This document shows, one piece after another, positions 16,607-24,717 of a stretch of 64,000 nucleotides of DNA. Under the pieces are notes generated by a model. That model saw only the letters and a list, made by a program, of their open reading frames with translations, ran no database searches and was not told where the DNA came from. Position 1 is the stretch's first letter; the number at the start of each line of letters is the position of its first letter. The position numbers were made by a program, and so were the translations under genes. The stretch covers positions 2,046,001 to 2,110,000 of the forward strand of contig NZ_CP170544.1 of assembly GCF_042693015.1 (NCBI RefSeq), in the 5' to 3' direction. The stretch comes from Sphingomonas_E sp042693015 (GTDB taxonomy: Bacteria > Pseudomonadota > Alphaproteobacteria > Sphingomonadales > Sphingomonadaceae).

Positions 16607-19600
16607 ATGGTCCGAGTCCGTTTCTTGCAGGATACAGAAAAGGAGGAGGGTGAGCCCACCGGACAGAGGCGCGGCATCTTTCAGAAACTGCCCTCGCTGA
16701 TGGGCAAGCAAGCCACCGCCAATCCGTCGCTGCGCGGCGGCGATGAAGCCATTCTGCTACTACGCAGCTTTGAAGAGTCCGGTCAGGGCTGGTTCTGGTC
16801 AACCGACGAGGCCGGCCGGATCACCTACCTGACGGACAATATCGCCAAGATAATCAGCGACGATGCGCGATCCCCGCTAGGTTCCCTCTTCACCGACCAT
16901 TTCGTGCTACCGGATGGTGAAGCGGCTTCCAGCCGGACCCTGCCCTTCATCATGGCCAAGCGGTCGAGTTTCGAGAAGATCACGCTGACCTCGGCCAATC
17001 CAGACGACGAGCGCTGGTGGGTGGTCTCCGGTGCCCCGCAATTCGACAAGACAGGCGCCTTCAAGGGCTATCGAGGGTCCGGCGTCGACATAACGGAGCA
17101 GCGCCGCGCTTCCGAACATGCGTCGCAACTGGCGATGTATGATCCGTTGACCGGTCTGCCCAACCGACTGCGCATGGCCAAGGCGCTTGAAGCGAGCCTG
17201 GTCGCACTGGAGCATCACAAGCGCCCCTGCGCCGTGCTGCTGATCGATCTCGACCGGTTCAAGCAGGTCAATGACACGCTCGGCCATCCGGCGGGCGACG
17301 CGCTGCTGAAGCAGGTGAGCGAGAGGCTGCTGCGGATCGTCGGCGACAGGGAGAAGATCTTCCGGCTTGGCGGCGACGAATTCCAGATCATCATGCCTGA
17401 CTGCGAGGATCGCGGCATCATCGGCGCGCTCGCATCCGATATCATATCCTCGCTCTCCCAACCCTATTCGGTCGAAGGCAGTCGTTGCAACATCGGCGCC
17501 TCGATCGGCGTCGCAGTGGCGCCCGCGGACGGACAGACTCGCGAGGAACTGACCCGCAATGTCGACCTGGCGCTCTATGCCGCCAAGACCGACGGCCGCG
17601 GCCGCTTCCGCTTCTTTTCGAGCGATCTGCTGGAGGTGGCGGAAGACCGGCGGCTGCTGGAGGAAGATCTGCGCGATGCGCTGGCCAAGGGCGAGATACG
17701 ACTGTTCTACCAGCCGATCGTCAACGCCCGCAGCAATTGCGTCACCGGCGTCGAGGCGCTCATCCGCTGGCACCATCCCGTGCGCGGGCCGGTTTCCCCT
17801 GCTCTGTTCATCCCGATCGCGGAGGAAGCGAACCTGATCGCCCCGCTCGGCGAATGGGTGTTGCGCAAAGCGTGCGAGGATGCGGCGAACTGGCCGGGCA
17901 AGCTTCGTGTCGCGGTCAATGTCTCGCCGATCCAGTTCACCAGTGAAATGTTGCCGAAGATCGTGATGTCGGCGCTCGCCGCCTCCGGCCTGCCCGCAAG
18001 CCGGCTCGAACTGGAGCTGACCGAAGGCATATTCCTGAGCGAATCCGCTGAAACCGATGGCATGTTCGAAACCCTGAAGGGCATCGGCGTTCGCCTCGCG
18101 CTCGACGATTTCGGCACCGGCTATTCCTCGCTCGGCTATTTGAAGACCGCGCCGTTCGACAAGATCAAGATCGACCAGAGCTTCGTGCGCGGCGCCACGG
18201 TTGCAGGCTCCCGCAACGGCGCGATCATCGCGGCGATCGTCGCACTGGCCAATGCGCTGGAGATGGAAACCACCGCCGAAGGCATCGAATCCCTCGATCA
18301 GCTCGATCTGATCCGCAATCTCGGCGTCAGCCACGTCCAGGGTTATGTCTACAGCAAGGCGGTCGATAACGACGAGTTGAGCGAGAGGCTGGAAACTGGC
18401 GACTGGGTGATCCCGCCGTCCGGCCCGGCCAAGCAGCGCAGTGATCGGCAATCGGTATATCGCAAGGCCGGCGCGATCGTTGGTGGCTATTATCACCCGG
18501 TCCTGATCCGCAATCTTTCCGAAACCGGCGCGTTGGTCGAGGCGCTGCCCGAGGTTCCGATCGATTCCCAGATCATCATGGATTTCGGCGACGGCCAGCT
18601 GGTCGCCGCCACGGTGCGCCGCGCGACCAAGGGCCAGCACGGCATCGAGTTCGGATCGCCTTTGGTGAGCGACGGCAATGGCGGGCTCTGCACCAGCCAT
18701 CGGATTTCGCCTTATCTGCTGGGAACGCTGGGCCTCAGCACGTCCGGCCACGCCAGTTCGCATCCCCTGGCGGGTGGTGCCCACGGCCTGACGCTGGAAC
18801 AGCTTGCGGGGAGAATCGGGCTAAGCCTGGCGGCGGCGCCCCGCCCCTCTTTCGCGTGGCAGGATATCGGTATCCTCGCCGCCGGGCGTCATGCGGTGGC
18901 GGATGGCCGGATCATTCCCACCGTCGAGCAATTCGCCCAACGCTATCTGGATCATCTGCGTGGCCATGGCCGCACGCGTGAAATCCACCAAAGCTATTTG
19001 CAGGATCATATCCTGCCAAAATTCGGCCGGTTCCGGCTGAACGAAATCGCGCGATCGGACATCTCGACCTGGCTTGCCGCAGCCAGGGAACGAGGCGGCG
19101 ACGGCCCCAACACCGCCGCGCGGCTGCACGGCATCCTCGGCTATATGTTCACCATGGCCGGACGGTGGGGGGTTCCCGGCGCCGAGTTCAATCCGGTCCA
19201 ACACCTTTCGCTTTCCGCATCGGATGGCGGACGGGATCGGGCACTGACCACGGAAGAGATGAACCGGCTGCGCAAGGCCGTCCACGCCAGCCATAACAGT
19301 CAGCTCAAACATATCGTTGCGCTGCTGCTGCTGACCAATTTGCGGGTGAGCGAGCTGCTCGGCGCGTGTTGGGACGACATCAATCTCGACATGCGGGTGT
19401 GGCGCGTCCAACGCGGCGATGGCGCGGCCGCGCAGATCAACCTTTCTGCCGCCGTCATCGACGTCATCGGCCAGTTGCCCCGCTGGGATGACTGCCCCTA
19501 TGTGATCGCCAATCCGCGGACCAAAAAGCCCTATCGATCCTTCTTTTCGAGCTGGGATGCGGCACGCCGCAAGGCCGGCTTGCCGCATGTCAGCATTCAC

Positions 19601-19633
19601 GACCTACGGCACAGCAACGCAAAAAGCTGGTAG
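16607..19633 (+). CDS. PAS-GGDEF-EAL-PilZ protein fused to a truncated tyrosine-recombinase module
   Basis: This 1008-residue cytoplasmic protein joins c-di-GMP turnover and binding to a DNA recombinase fold. A PAS domain lies at about 45-170. The GGDEF domain (175-340) has intact GGDEF at 255-259 but no RxxD inhibitory site. The EAL domain (345-600) keeps EAL at 383, NVSPIQF, LELTEG, DDFGTGYSS and the lysine and glutamate of an active phosphodiesterase. PilZ (about 608-690) has NLSETGA at 636-642. Residues 773-870 resemble a core-binding domain and 875-1008 a tyrosine-recombinase catalytic domain with Arg913 (NLRVSE) and H998-x-x-R1001. The protein ends seven residues later, so the second His/Trp and the nucleophilic Tyr are absent, and no clear catalytic Lys is seen. 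The ATG at 16607 has AGGAAG six bases upstream. Confidence 0.9.
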   Translation: MVRVRFLQDTEKEEGEPTGQRRGIFQKLPSLMGKQATANPSLRGGDEAILLLRSFEESGQGWFWSTDEAGRITYLTDNIAKIISDDARSPLGSLFTDHFVLPDGEAASSRTLPFIMAKRSSFEKITLTSANPDDERWWVVSGAPQFDKTGAFKGYRGSGVDITEQRRASEHASQLAMYDPLTGLPNRLRMAKALEASLVALEHHKRPCAVLLIDLDRFKQVNDTLGHPAGDALLKQVSERLLRIVGDREKIFRLGGDEFQIIMPDCEDRGIIGALASDIISSLSQPYSVEGSRCNIGASIGVAVAPADGQTREELTRNVDLALYAAKTDGRGRFRFFSSDLLEVAEDRRLLEEDLRDALAKGEIRLFYQPIVNARSNCVTGVEALIRWHHPVRGPVSPALFIPIAEEANLIAPLGEWVLRKACEDAANWPGKLRVAVNVSPIQFTSEMLPKIVMSALAASGLPASRLELELTEGIFLSESAETDGMFETLKGIGVRLALDDFGTGYSSLGYLKTAPFDKIKIDQSFVRGATVAGSRNGAIIAAIVALANALEMETTAEGIESLDQLDLIRNLGVSHVQGYVYSKAVDNDELSERLETGDWVIPPSGPAKQRSDRQSVYRKAGAIVGGYYHPVLIRNLSETGALVEALPEVPIDSQIIMDFGDGQLVAATVRRATKGQHGIEFGSPLVSDGNGGLCTSHRISPYLLGTLGLSTSGHASSHPLAGGAHGLTLEQLAGRIGLSLAAAPRPSFAWQDIGILAAGRHAVADGRIIPTVEQFAQRYLDHLRGHGRTREIHQSYLQDHILPKFGRFRLNEIARSDISTWLAAARERGGDGPNTAARLHGILGYMFTMAGRWGVPGAEFNPVQHLSLSASDGGRDRALTTEEMNRLRKAVHASHNSQLKHIVALLLLTNLRVSELLGACWDDINLDMRVWRVQRGDGAAAQINLSAAVIDVIGQLPRWDDCPYVIANPRTKKPYRSFFSSWDAARRKAGLPHVSIHDLRHSNAKSW

Positions 19634-19645
19634 GGACGGCTCCGG

Positions 19646-19918
19646 TCAGGACAGGCCCAGCATCCAGCGGGCAAGATCGACCGGCACTACGGGAGCATCG
19701 GGAAGGTTGCGCGCCAACTCCATCCGGTGCGCCAGTATCCAGCGCAAGCAATCCGCGCGGTTGTCGAACGCGGGGAAATCGGAAACGGTCGGTCGGAGGT
19801 CATGTTCGCTGACCAGATAGCGGGCGCCGCGATGGCAACCCGGCTTGCCGCGCCAGTCGCGCATCGGCGCCACCACCGCGGGCACCCAATGAGGGCGTCT
19901 CGGATCCAGCTCTTCCAT
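19646..19918 (-). CDS. Small protein of unknown function
   Basis: A 90-residue protein with no domain that I recognise. It is rich in Trp, Arg and Pro, with blocks HWVPAVVAPMRDWRGKPGCHRGARYL and FPAFDNRADCLRWILAHRMELARNLP, and looks like a compact cytoplasmic fold. AGAGGA lies directly upstream of the ATG at 19918. It converges on the c-di-GMP/recombinase fusion gene, with the two stop codons 12 bp apart, so its 3' end sits where the rest of the recombinase domain would have been encoded. Codon use looks like that of its neighbours. Confidence 0.6.
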   Translation of the reverse strand: MEELDPRRPHWVPAVVAPMRDWRGKPGCHRGARYLVSEHDLRPTVSDFPAFDNRADCLRWILAHRMELARNLPDAPVVPVDLARWMLGLS

Positions 19919-20032
19919 GATCCTCTTCCCGTATTTTTATGGTGCGCAGCATAGCGGAATCGCTCGCACTGGAGAAGCTGTGCAAATTGCTATGGGTTGA
20001 TGCAGGCCGGGCTTCATGGTCTATCGCCGACC

Positions 20033-22063
20033 ATGAAGACCTCGCTCCGTCTGGCCCTGTGCCTTTCCGCCGCCCTCCTCCCCTCCATCGCCTCCGCCGC
20101 ACCCGAACGGTTCACCGTGATCTTCGGTGGGCGGAATGTCGGCCACCTCAATGCCGATACGACCGGCGACAAGACCGTAATCGATTATGATTACAAGAAT
20201 AACGGCCGTGGCCCGACGATCGCCGAGACGATCCAGGTGAACGCTCAGGGGTTACCGACCCAGTGGGCGATCAAGGGCGCCACCACCTTCGGTAGCAAGG
20301 TGAGCGAAAACTTCGCGCTGAAGGGCAGCCAGGCGACGTGGAGCGACTCCACCGGTCCCGGAAAGACCCCGATCAAGGAGCCGAGCCTCTATGTCGCGCA
20401 GGGCGCAAGCCCCTGGGCGTTGGGCCTCTATGCCCGCGCGCTGATGAAGGATGCCGATGGCACGCTGCCGGCCCTGCCCGGCGGCACGCTGCGGCTGGAA
20501 AAGGGTGAGGCGCTGCAGGTTGCGGGCAAGGCAGGCACGACGGCGGTAACGGCTTATGAGGTAGGCGGCATCGACCTCAATCCCGATACGATCCTGATGG
20601 ACGAAAAGGGCGAGATGTTCGCCTACCTTACGCCTGATTTCATCATCATCCGCGAAGGTTATGAAGGCGAGGAAGAGCGGCTGCGCGGCCTTGCCGCCAA
20701 ATGGTCGACCGAGCGCTATGTCGCCATCCAGAAGGACGTGGCCCACCGCTACGACGCACCGGTCCGCATCCGCAACGTGCGGCTGTTCGATCCCAAGACG
20801 CTGACGCTGACCGATCCGGTTTCGGTCGTCGTCAGCGGCCGTGAGATTGCGGCGGTCGAGCCGATCGACAGCCCGGCGACACCGGGCGAGGTGGCGATCG
20901 ACGGCGCGGGCGGAACGCTGATCGCCGGCATGGTTGAGATGCATGCCCATATTTCGCAGGACGATGCACTGCTCAATCTGATCGCGGGCATCACCACCGT
21001 GCGCGACATGGGCAATGACAATGCCGTGCTCGACAAGCTGATCGATCGGATCGAAGGCGGCGTGATCGCCGGGCCGCGCGTGGTGCGCAGCGGGTTCATC
21101 GAGGGCAAGAGCCCGTTCAGCGCCAATAACGGAATCGTCGTCGACAGCGAGGCGGCCGCGGTGGACGCGGTGCGCTGGTATGCGGCGCGCGGCTATTGGC
21201 AGATCAAGATCTACAACAGCATGAACCCAGCCTGGGTGCCGGCGATGGTGGCGGAGGCGCACAAGCTCGGTCTGCGTGTCGCCGGCCACGTCCCCGCTTT
21301 CTCCAATGCCGACGCGATGATCGCCGCCGGCTATGACGAGATGACCCACATCAACCAGTTCATGCTGGGCTGGGTGCTGGAGCCGAAGGAGGATACCCGC
21401 TCGCTGCTCCGCCTCACGGCGCTACGGCGGCTGCGGACCCTGGACCTCAACAGCCCGAAGGTGCAGCAAACAATCAACGCCATGGTCGATCGCAAGCTCG
21501 CCATCGATGTGACGCTGGGCATCCACGAGATGTTCACGCTGGGCCGCGATGGCCAGGTGCCGCCGGGCGCGGTCGATTATCTCGATCATATGCCGGTCGG
21601 CTATCAGCGCGGCGCGAAGAAGGCGATGGTCGATACGTCAGCGCCGGGCGACGACGCTGCCTATCGTGCGGCCTTCGACAAGATCGTCGCGACCGTGAAG
21701 ACCCTCAACGATCGCGGCGTGCTGATCGTGCCGGGCACCGATACCGGCGGTTCCTTCACCTATCACCGCGAACTGGAACTCTATCAGAAAGCCGGCATGA
21801 CGCCCGCGCAGATCCTGAAGCGCGCGACGTTCGACATGGCCCACTATCTCGGGCGCGACCAGCAGTTCGGTTCGATCGAGAAGGGCAAGATGGCCGATTT
21901 CTTCCTGATCCCAGGCGATCCAACCAAGGATCTGAAGGCAATCAAGTCGATTGCAATGGTCGTCAAGGACGGGACCATCTATTTCCCGAGCGAGGTTTAT
22001 CCCAAGTTCGGGATCAAGCCCTTCGCCGCGGCCCCCAAGGTGACGGTGCCCACCCGTCCCTGA
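20033..22063 (+). CDS. Exported amidohydrolase (metal-dependent)
   Basis: The 676-residue protein has a signal peptide (MKTSLRLALCLSAALLPSIASAA). Residues 25-225 form an N-terminal beta-rich region found before amidohydrolase domains in sphingomonads. The metal-dependent domain starts near 245: HAHI around 303-306 supplies the first two metal ligands, IKIYNS holds the bridging lysine, VAGHVPAF and MTHINQF give the next two histidines, and PGTDTGG the catalytic aspartate. Related enzymes are imidazolonepropionase-like peptidases or prolidases. The ATG at 20033 was chosen because it starts the signal peptide. An M61 peptidase gene follows 43 bp downstream, and the two could degrade peptides together. 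Confidence 0.9.
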   Translation: MKTSLRLALCLSAALLPSIASAAPERFTVIFGGRNVGHLNADTTGDKTVIDYDYKNNGRGPTIAETIQVNAQGLPTQWAIKGATTFGSKVSENFALKGSQATWSDSTGPGKTPIKEPSLYVAQGASPWALGLYARALMKDADGTLPALPGGTLRLEKGEALQVAGKAGTTAVTAYEVGGIDLNPDTILMDEKGEMFAYLTPDFIIIREGYEGEEERLRGLAAKWSTERYVAIQKDVAHRYDAPVRIRNVRLFDPKTLTLTDPVSVVVSGREIAAVEPIDSPATPGEVAIDGAGGTLIAGMVEMHAHISQDDALLNLIAGITTVRDMGNDNAVLDKLIDRIEGGVIAGPRVVRSGFIEGKSPFSANNGIVVDSEAAAVDAVRWYAARGYWQIKIYNSMNPAWVPAMVAEAHKLGLRVAGHVPAFSNADAMIAAGYDEMTHINQFMLGWVLEPKEDTRSLLRLTALRRLRTLDLNSPKVQQTINAMVDRKLAIDVTLGIHEMFTLGRDGQVPPGAVDYLDHMPVGYQRGAKKAMVDTSAPGDDAAYRAAFDKIVATVKTLNDRGVLIVPGTDTGGSFTYHRELELYQKAGMTPAQILKRATFDMAHYLGRDQQFGSIEKGKMADFFLIPGDPTKDLKAIKSIAMVVKDGTIYFPSEVYPKFGIKPFAAAPKVTVPTRP

Positions 22064-22106
22064 ATCCGCCCCGCCTGCCCAACCGTTTCCAAAGAGTCCT
22101 GCCCCG

Positions 22107-24017
22107 ATGACCCCCCGTATTTTGCTTCTGCCTCTGCTTCTCTGTGCCGTCGCCACCCCCAGTTTCGCCGAAAATAGCGCGCCCGAAGCCGTGCCGGTGG
22201 TGGAGCGCATCCCCAGCCCGCGCGACGTCCCCTATCCCGGCACGATGACGCTGGACGTGGACGCCACGGACGTCGAACGCGCCATCTTCCGCGTGAAACA
22301 GGCGATCCCGGTCGCGCAGGCCGGGCCGATGACATTGCTCTTCCCCAAATGGCTGCCCGGCAAGCACGCACCACGCGGCGAAATCGAGAAGCTGGTGGGC
22401 CTGAAGATCATGGCCGGCGGCAAGGTGCTGACGTGGCGGCGCGACACTGTCGATGTCTACGCCTTCCACATTGACGTGCCGGCGGGCGCGAAGCAGTTGG
22501 ACATCGCGTTCGACTTCGTTTCCGCGACCGACCGGGACCAGGGCCGCATCGTCATCACTCCCGCGATGATGAACCTGCAGTGGGAAATGGTCTCGCTCTA
22601 CCCCGCGGGCTATTACACCCGGCAGATCCCGGTCAGCGCGACGGTGAAATATCCCGACGGGTGGAAGGCGGCATCCGGCCTGCCGTCCAAGGCGACCGGA
22701 TCGACCTACCGCTACGACACGACCAATTATGAGACGCTGGTCGATTCCCCCGTGTTCGCCGGCAAATATTTCCGCCAGGACCAGCTTTCTCCACGCGTGC
22801 GGCTGAACATCGTCGCCGACGAGGCGAAGTTCCTGGAGGCCACGCCCGACCAGATCGCCGCGCATCGCCGGCTGGTCGATCAGGCGATCAAGCTGTTCGG
22901 CGCGCAGCATTACGACAATTACGAATTCCTGCTGGCGCTGACCGACGAGATGGGCAGCATCGGCCTGGAGCATCATCGCAGTTCCGAAAACGGCGTGAAC
23001 CGCGAATATTTCACCGAGTGGAGCAAGGGTCCGGGCCGCCGCAACCTGTTGCCCCACGAATTCACCCATAGCTGGAACGGCAAATTCCGGCGCCCGGCGG
23101 GCAACTGGACCGCCGACTTCAGTACGCCGATGAACGACGATCTGCTCTGGGTCTATGAAGGCCAGACGCAATTCTGGGGCTATGTGCTGGGCGCCCGTTC
23201 GGGCCTGTTCACAAAGGCGGAAACGCTAGAGGCACTGGCGGCGATCGCGGCCAATCTCGACGTTCGCCGCGCCCGCGACTGGCGGGCCTTGCAGGACACG
23301 ACCAACGATCCCGTCATCGCCGCGCGCCGGCCGAAGGGCTGGCTGAGCTACCAGCGGTCCGAGGATTATTACAACGAAGGCATGCTGGTCTGGCTCGAGG
23401 TCGACAGCATTCTGCGCGCGCGTTCGGGTGGGCAGAAATCGATGGACGATTTCGCCCGCGCCTTCTTCGGCCAGAAGGATGGCGACTGGGGCACCGACAC
23501 CTACACCTTCGACGATGTCGTCGCGACGCTGAACGGGATCGTGCGCTACGACTGGGCAAGCTTCCTGCGCACGCGGCTGGACGAGAAGGCCGACGGCGCG
23601 CCGTTGAAGGGATTTACCGATGGCGGGTATCGCCTGGTCTATGGCGACGAGCCGACCAGCTTCAGCAAGGATGCCGAGCGCACATCTAAGACGATCGACC
23701 TCAGCTACTCGATCGGCCTGTCGTCAAAGGGCGGCGAGATCGTCCAGGTGGTCTGGGATGGCCCGGCCTTCAACGCCGGCCTTTCCGTCGGCAGCCGCAT
23801 CGTCGCGGTGGGCGACCGCGCTTATTCGGACGACCGACTGAAGGACGCGATCCGTGCCGCCAAGGGGAGCAAGCAGCCGATCCGCTTGATCGTCCAGTCG
23901 GGCGATCGTTTCCGGGATGTGGACATCGCCTGGAACGGCGGCCTGCGCTATCCGCGGCTCGAACGCACGGGCGTCGGCGCTTCGACGCTCGACGTGCTCC
24001 TCCAACCCAAGCCCTGA
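22107..24017 (+). CDS. M61 family peptidase with PDZ domain
   Basis: The 636-residue exported peptidase has a signal peptide ending TPSFAEN. The central gluzincin domain carries the zinc motif HEFTH at about residues 315-319 with the third ligand in the downstream WVYEGQTQFWGY segment, about 26 residues later. The preceding GLEHHRSSENG block is typical of M61. A PDZ domain at about 545-615 includes DGPAFNAGLSVGSRIVAVGDRAY. M61 members such as the Sphingomonas glycyl aminopeptidase cleave N-terminal Gly and Ala. It is probably co-transcribed with the amidohydrolase gene upstream and converges on the PEBP gene with a two-base gap. Confidence 0.94.
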   Translation: MTPRILLLPLLLCAVATPSFAENSAPEAVPVVERIPSPRDVPYPGTMTLDVDATDVERAIFRVKQAIPVAQAGPMTLLFPKWLPGKHAPRGEIEKLVGLKIMAGGKVLTWRRDTVDVYAFHIDVPAGAKQLDIAFDFVSATDRDQGRIVITPAMMNLQWEMVSLYPAGYYTRQIPVSATVKYPDGWKAASGLPSKATGSTYRYDTTNYETLVDSPVFAGKYFRQDQLSPRVRLNIVADEAKFLEATPDQIAAHRRLVDQAIKLFGAQHYDNYEFLLALTDEMGSIGLEHHRSSENGVNREYFTEWSKGPGRRNLLPHEFTHSWNGKFRRPAGNWTADFSTPMNDDLLWVYEGQTQFWGYVLGARSGLFTKAETLEALAAIAANLDVRRARDWRALQDTTNDPVIAARRPKGWLSYQRSEDYYNEGMLVWLEVDSILRARSGGQKSMDDFARAFFGQKDGDWGTDTYTFDDVVATLNGIVRYDWASFLRTRLDEKADGAPLKGFTDGGYRLVYGDEPTSFSKDAERTSKTIDLSYSIGLSSKGGEIVQVVWDGPAFNAGLSVGSRIVAVGDRAYSDDRLKDAIRAAKGSKQPIRLIVQSGDRFRDVDIAWNGGLRYPRLERTGVGASTLDVLLQPKP

Positions 24018-24019
24018 GA

Positions 24020-24649
24020 TCAGCGGGCGGCGGGTGAGGCCTCGCGCACGGCATGGCCGCCCGGCCGGGCAGCCTCCCCGCGGGAATAGGTGCCGACGAG
24101 CAAGCCCGCCGCCAGCACCTTGCCCGCCATCGCCTTCAACAGCGTCGAACGGCCCGGATGCCCGCTGATCGCGGGCGCCTCCGAAAGCGCGAAGAGCTGA
24201 AAGATATAATCATGGCTGCCATGGCCCGAAGGCGGGTCGGGCGGCAGCCAGCCTTCGCCGAACGCACTGTTGCGACCGGTATCGCCGGCGCCATCTAGTT
24301 TCTCAGACGAAACGATTGTCCCCTCGGCCAGTCGACGCTCCTCGGGGTCCATCCCCCAGACGATCGCATGGACGAGCGGGTTGGGCGCAGGCGCGTCAGG
24401 ATCCTCGACGATCAGCACGAGGCTCTGCGTGCCTGCGGGGACATCGCTCCACACCAAAGGGGGGGAGACGCCCGCGCCATCGGCCGTGAACCGTTCCGGC
24501 AACCGCGCGCCATCCGCAAAGGCCGGGCTCGACAGGTTCATCGGCTTGCCGGTGATGGCAAGCTCCGGCTGGACGATGGCGAGCTTGGCATGGCCGGCGC
24601 GAACATTGCGCATCAGCGCCCCGATCCACTGCGGCAGATGTTCGAGCAT
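24020..24649 (-). CDS. YbhB/YbcL family PEBP-like protein
   Basis: The 209-residue protein belongs to the phosphatidylethanolamine-binding protein superfamily, bacterial YbhB/YbcL branch. It has VSPPLVWSDVPAGTQSLVLIVEDPDAPAPNPLVHAIVWGMDP, the ligand-pocket signature, and the later YTFQL-like block HDYIFQLFALSE. The start at 24649 (MLEHLPQWIGALMR) matches the N-terminus of the long subgroup and is preceded by AGGGGAGG. The biological role of these proteins is not established. It is the last gene of a minus-strand run behind dnaE2, 68 bp downstream of that gene's stop. Confidence 0.88.
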   Translation of the reverse strand: MLEHLPQWIGALMRNVRAGHAKLAIVQPELAITGKPMNLSSPAFADGARLPERFTADGAGVSPPLVWSDVPAGTQSLVLIVEDPDAPAPNPLVHAIVWGMDPEERRLAEGTIVSSEKLDGAGDTGRNSAFGEGWLPPDPPSGHGSHDYIFQLFALSEAPAISGHPGRSTLLKAMAGKVLAAGLLVGTYSRGEAARPGGHAVREASPAAR

Positions 24650-24717
24650 CAGGCGATCCTCCCCTCGCGAGTCCAGTTTCAACTAGACCCTCAACGCCAA
24701 TATATGGCTTATGCTCC

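Noticed and set aside
16425..16802. N-terminal extension of the GH92 mannosidase
   Set aside because: It would place over 120 Arg-rich residues before a clear signal peptide and overlap the divergent fusion gene.
18770..19640. Prophage or genomic island marked by the integrase-like sequence
   Set aside because: No phage genes, attachment sites or tRNA junction nearby; the integrase part is in frame with the c-di-GMP domains and lacks the catalytic Tyr.
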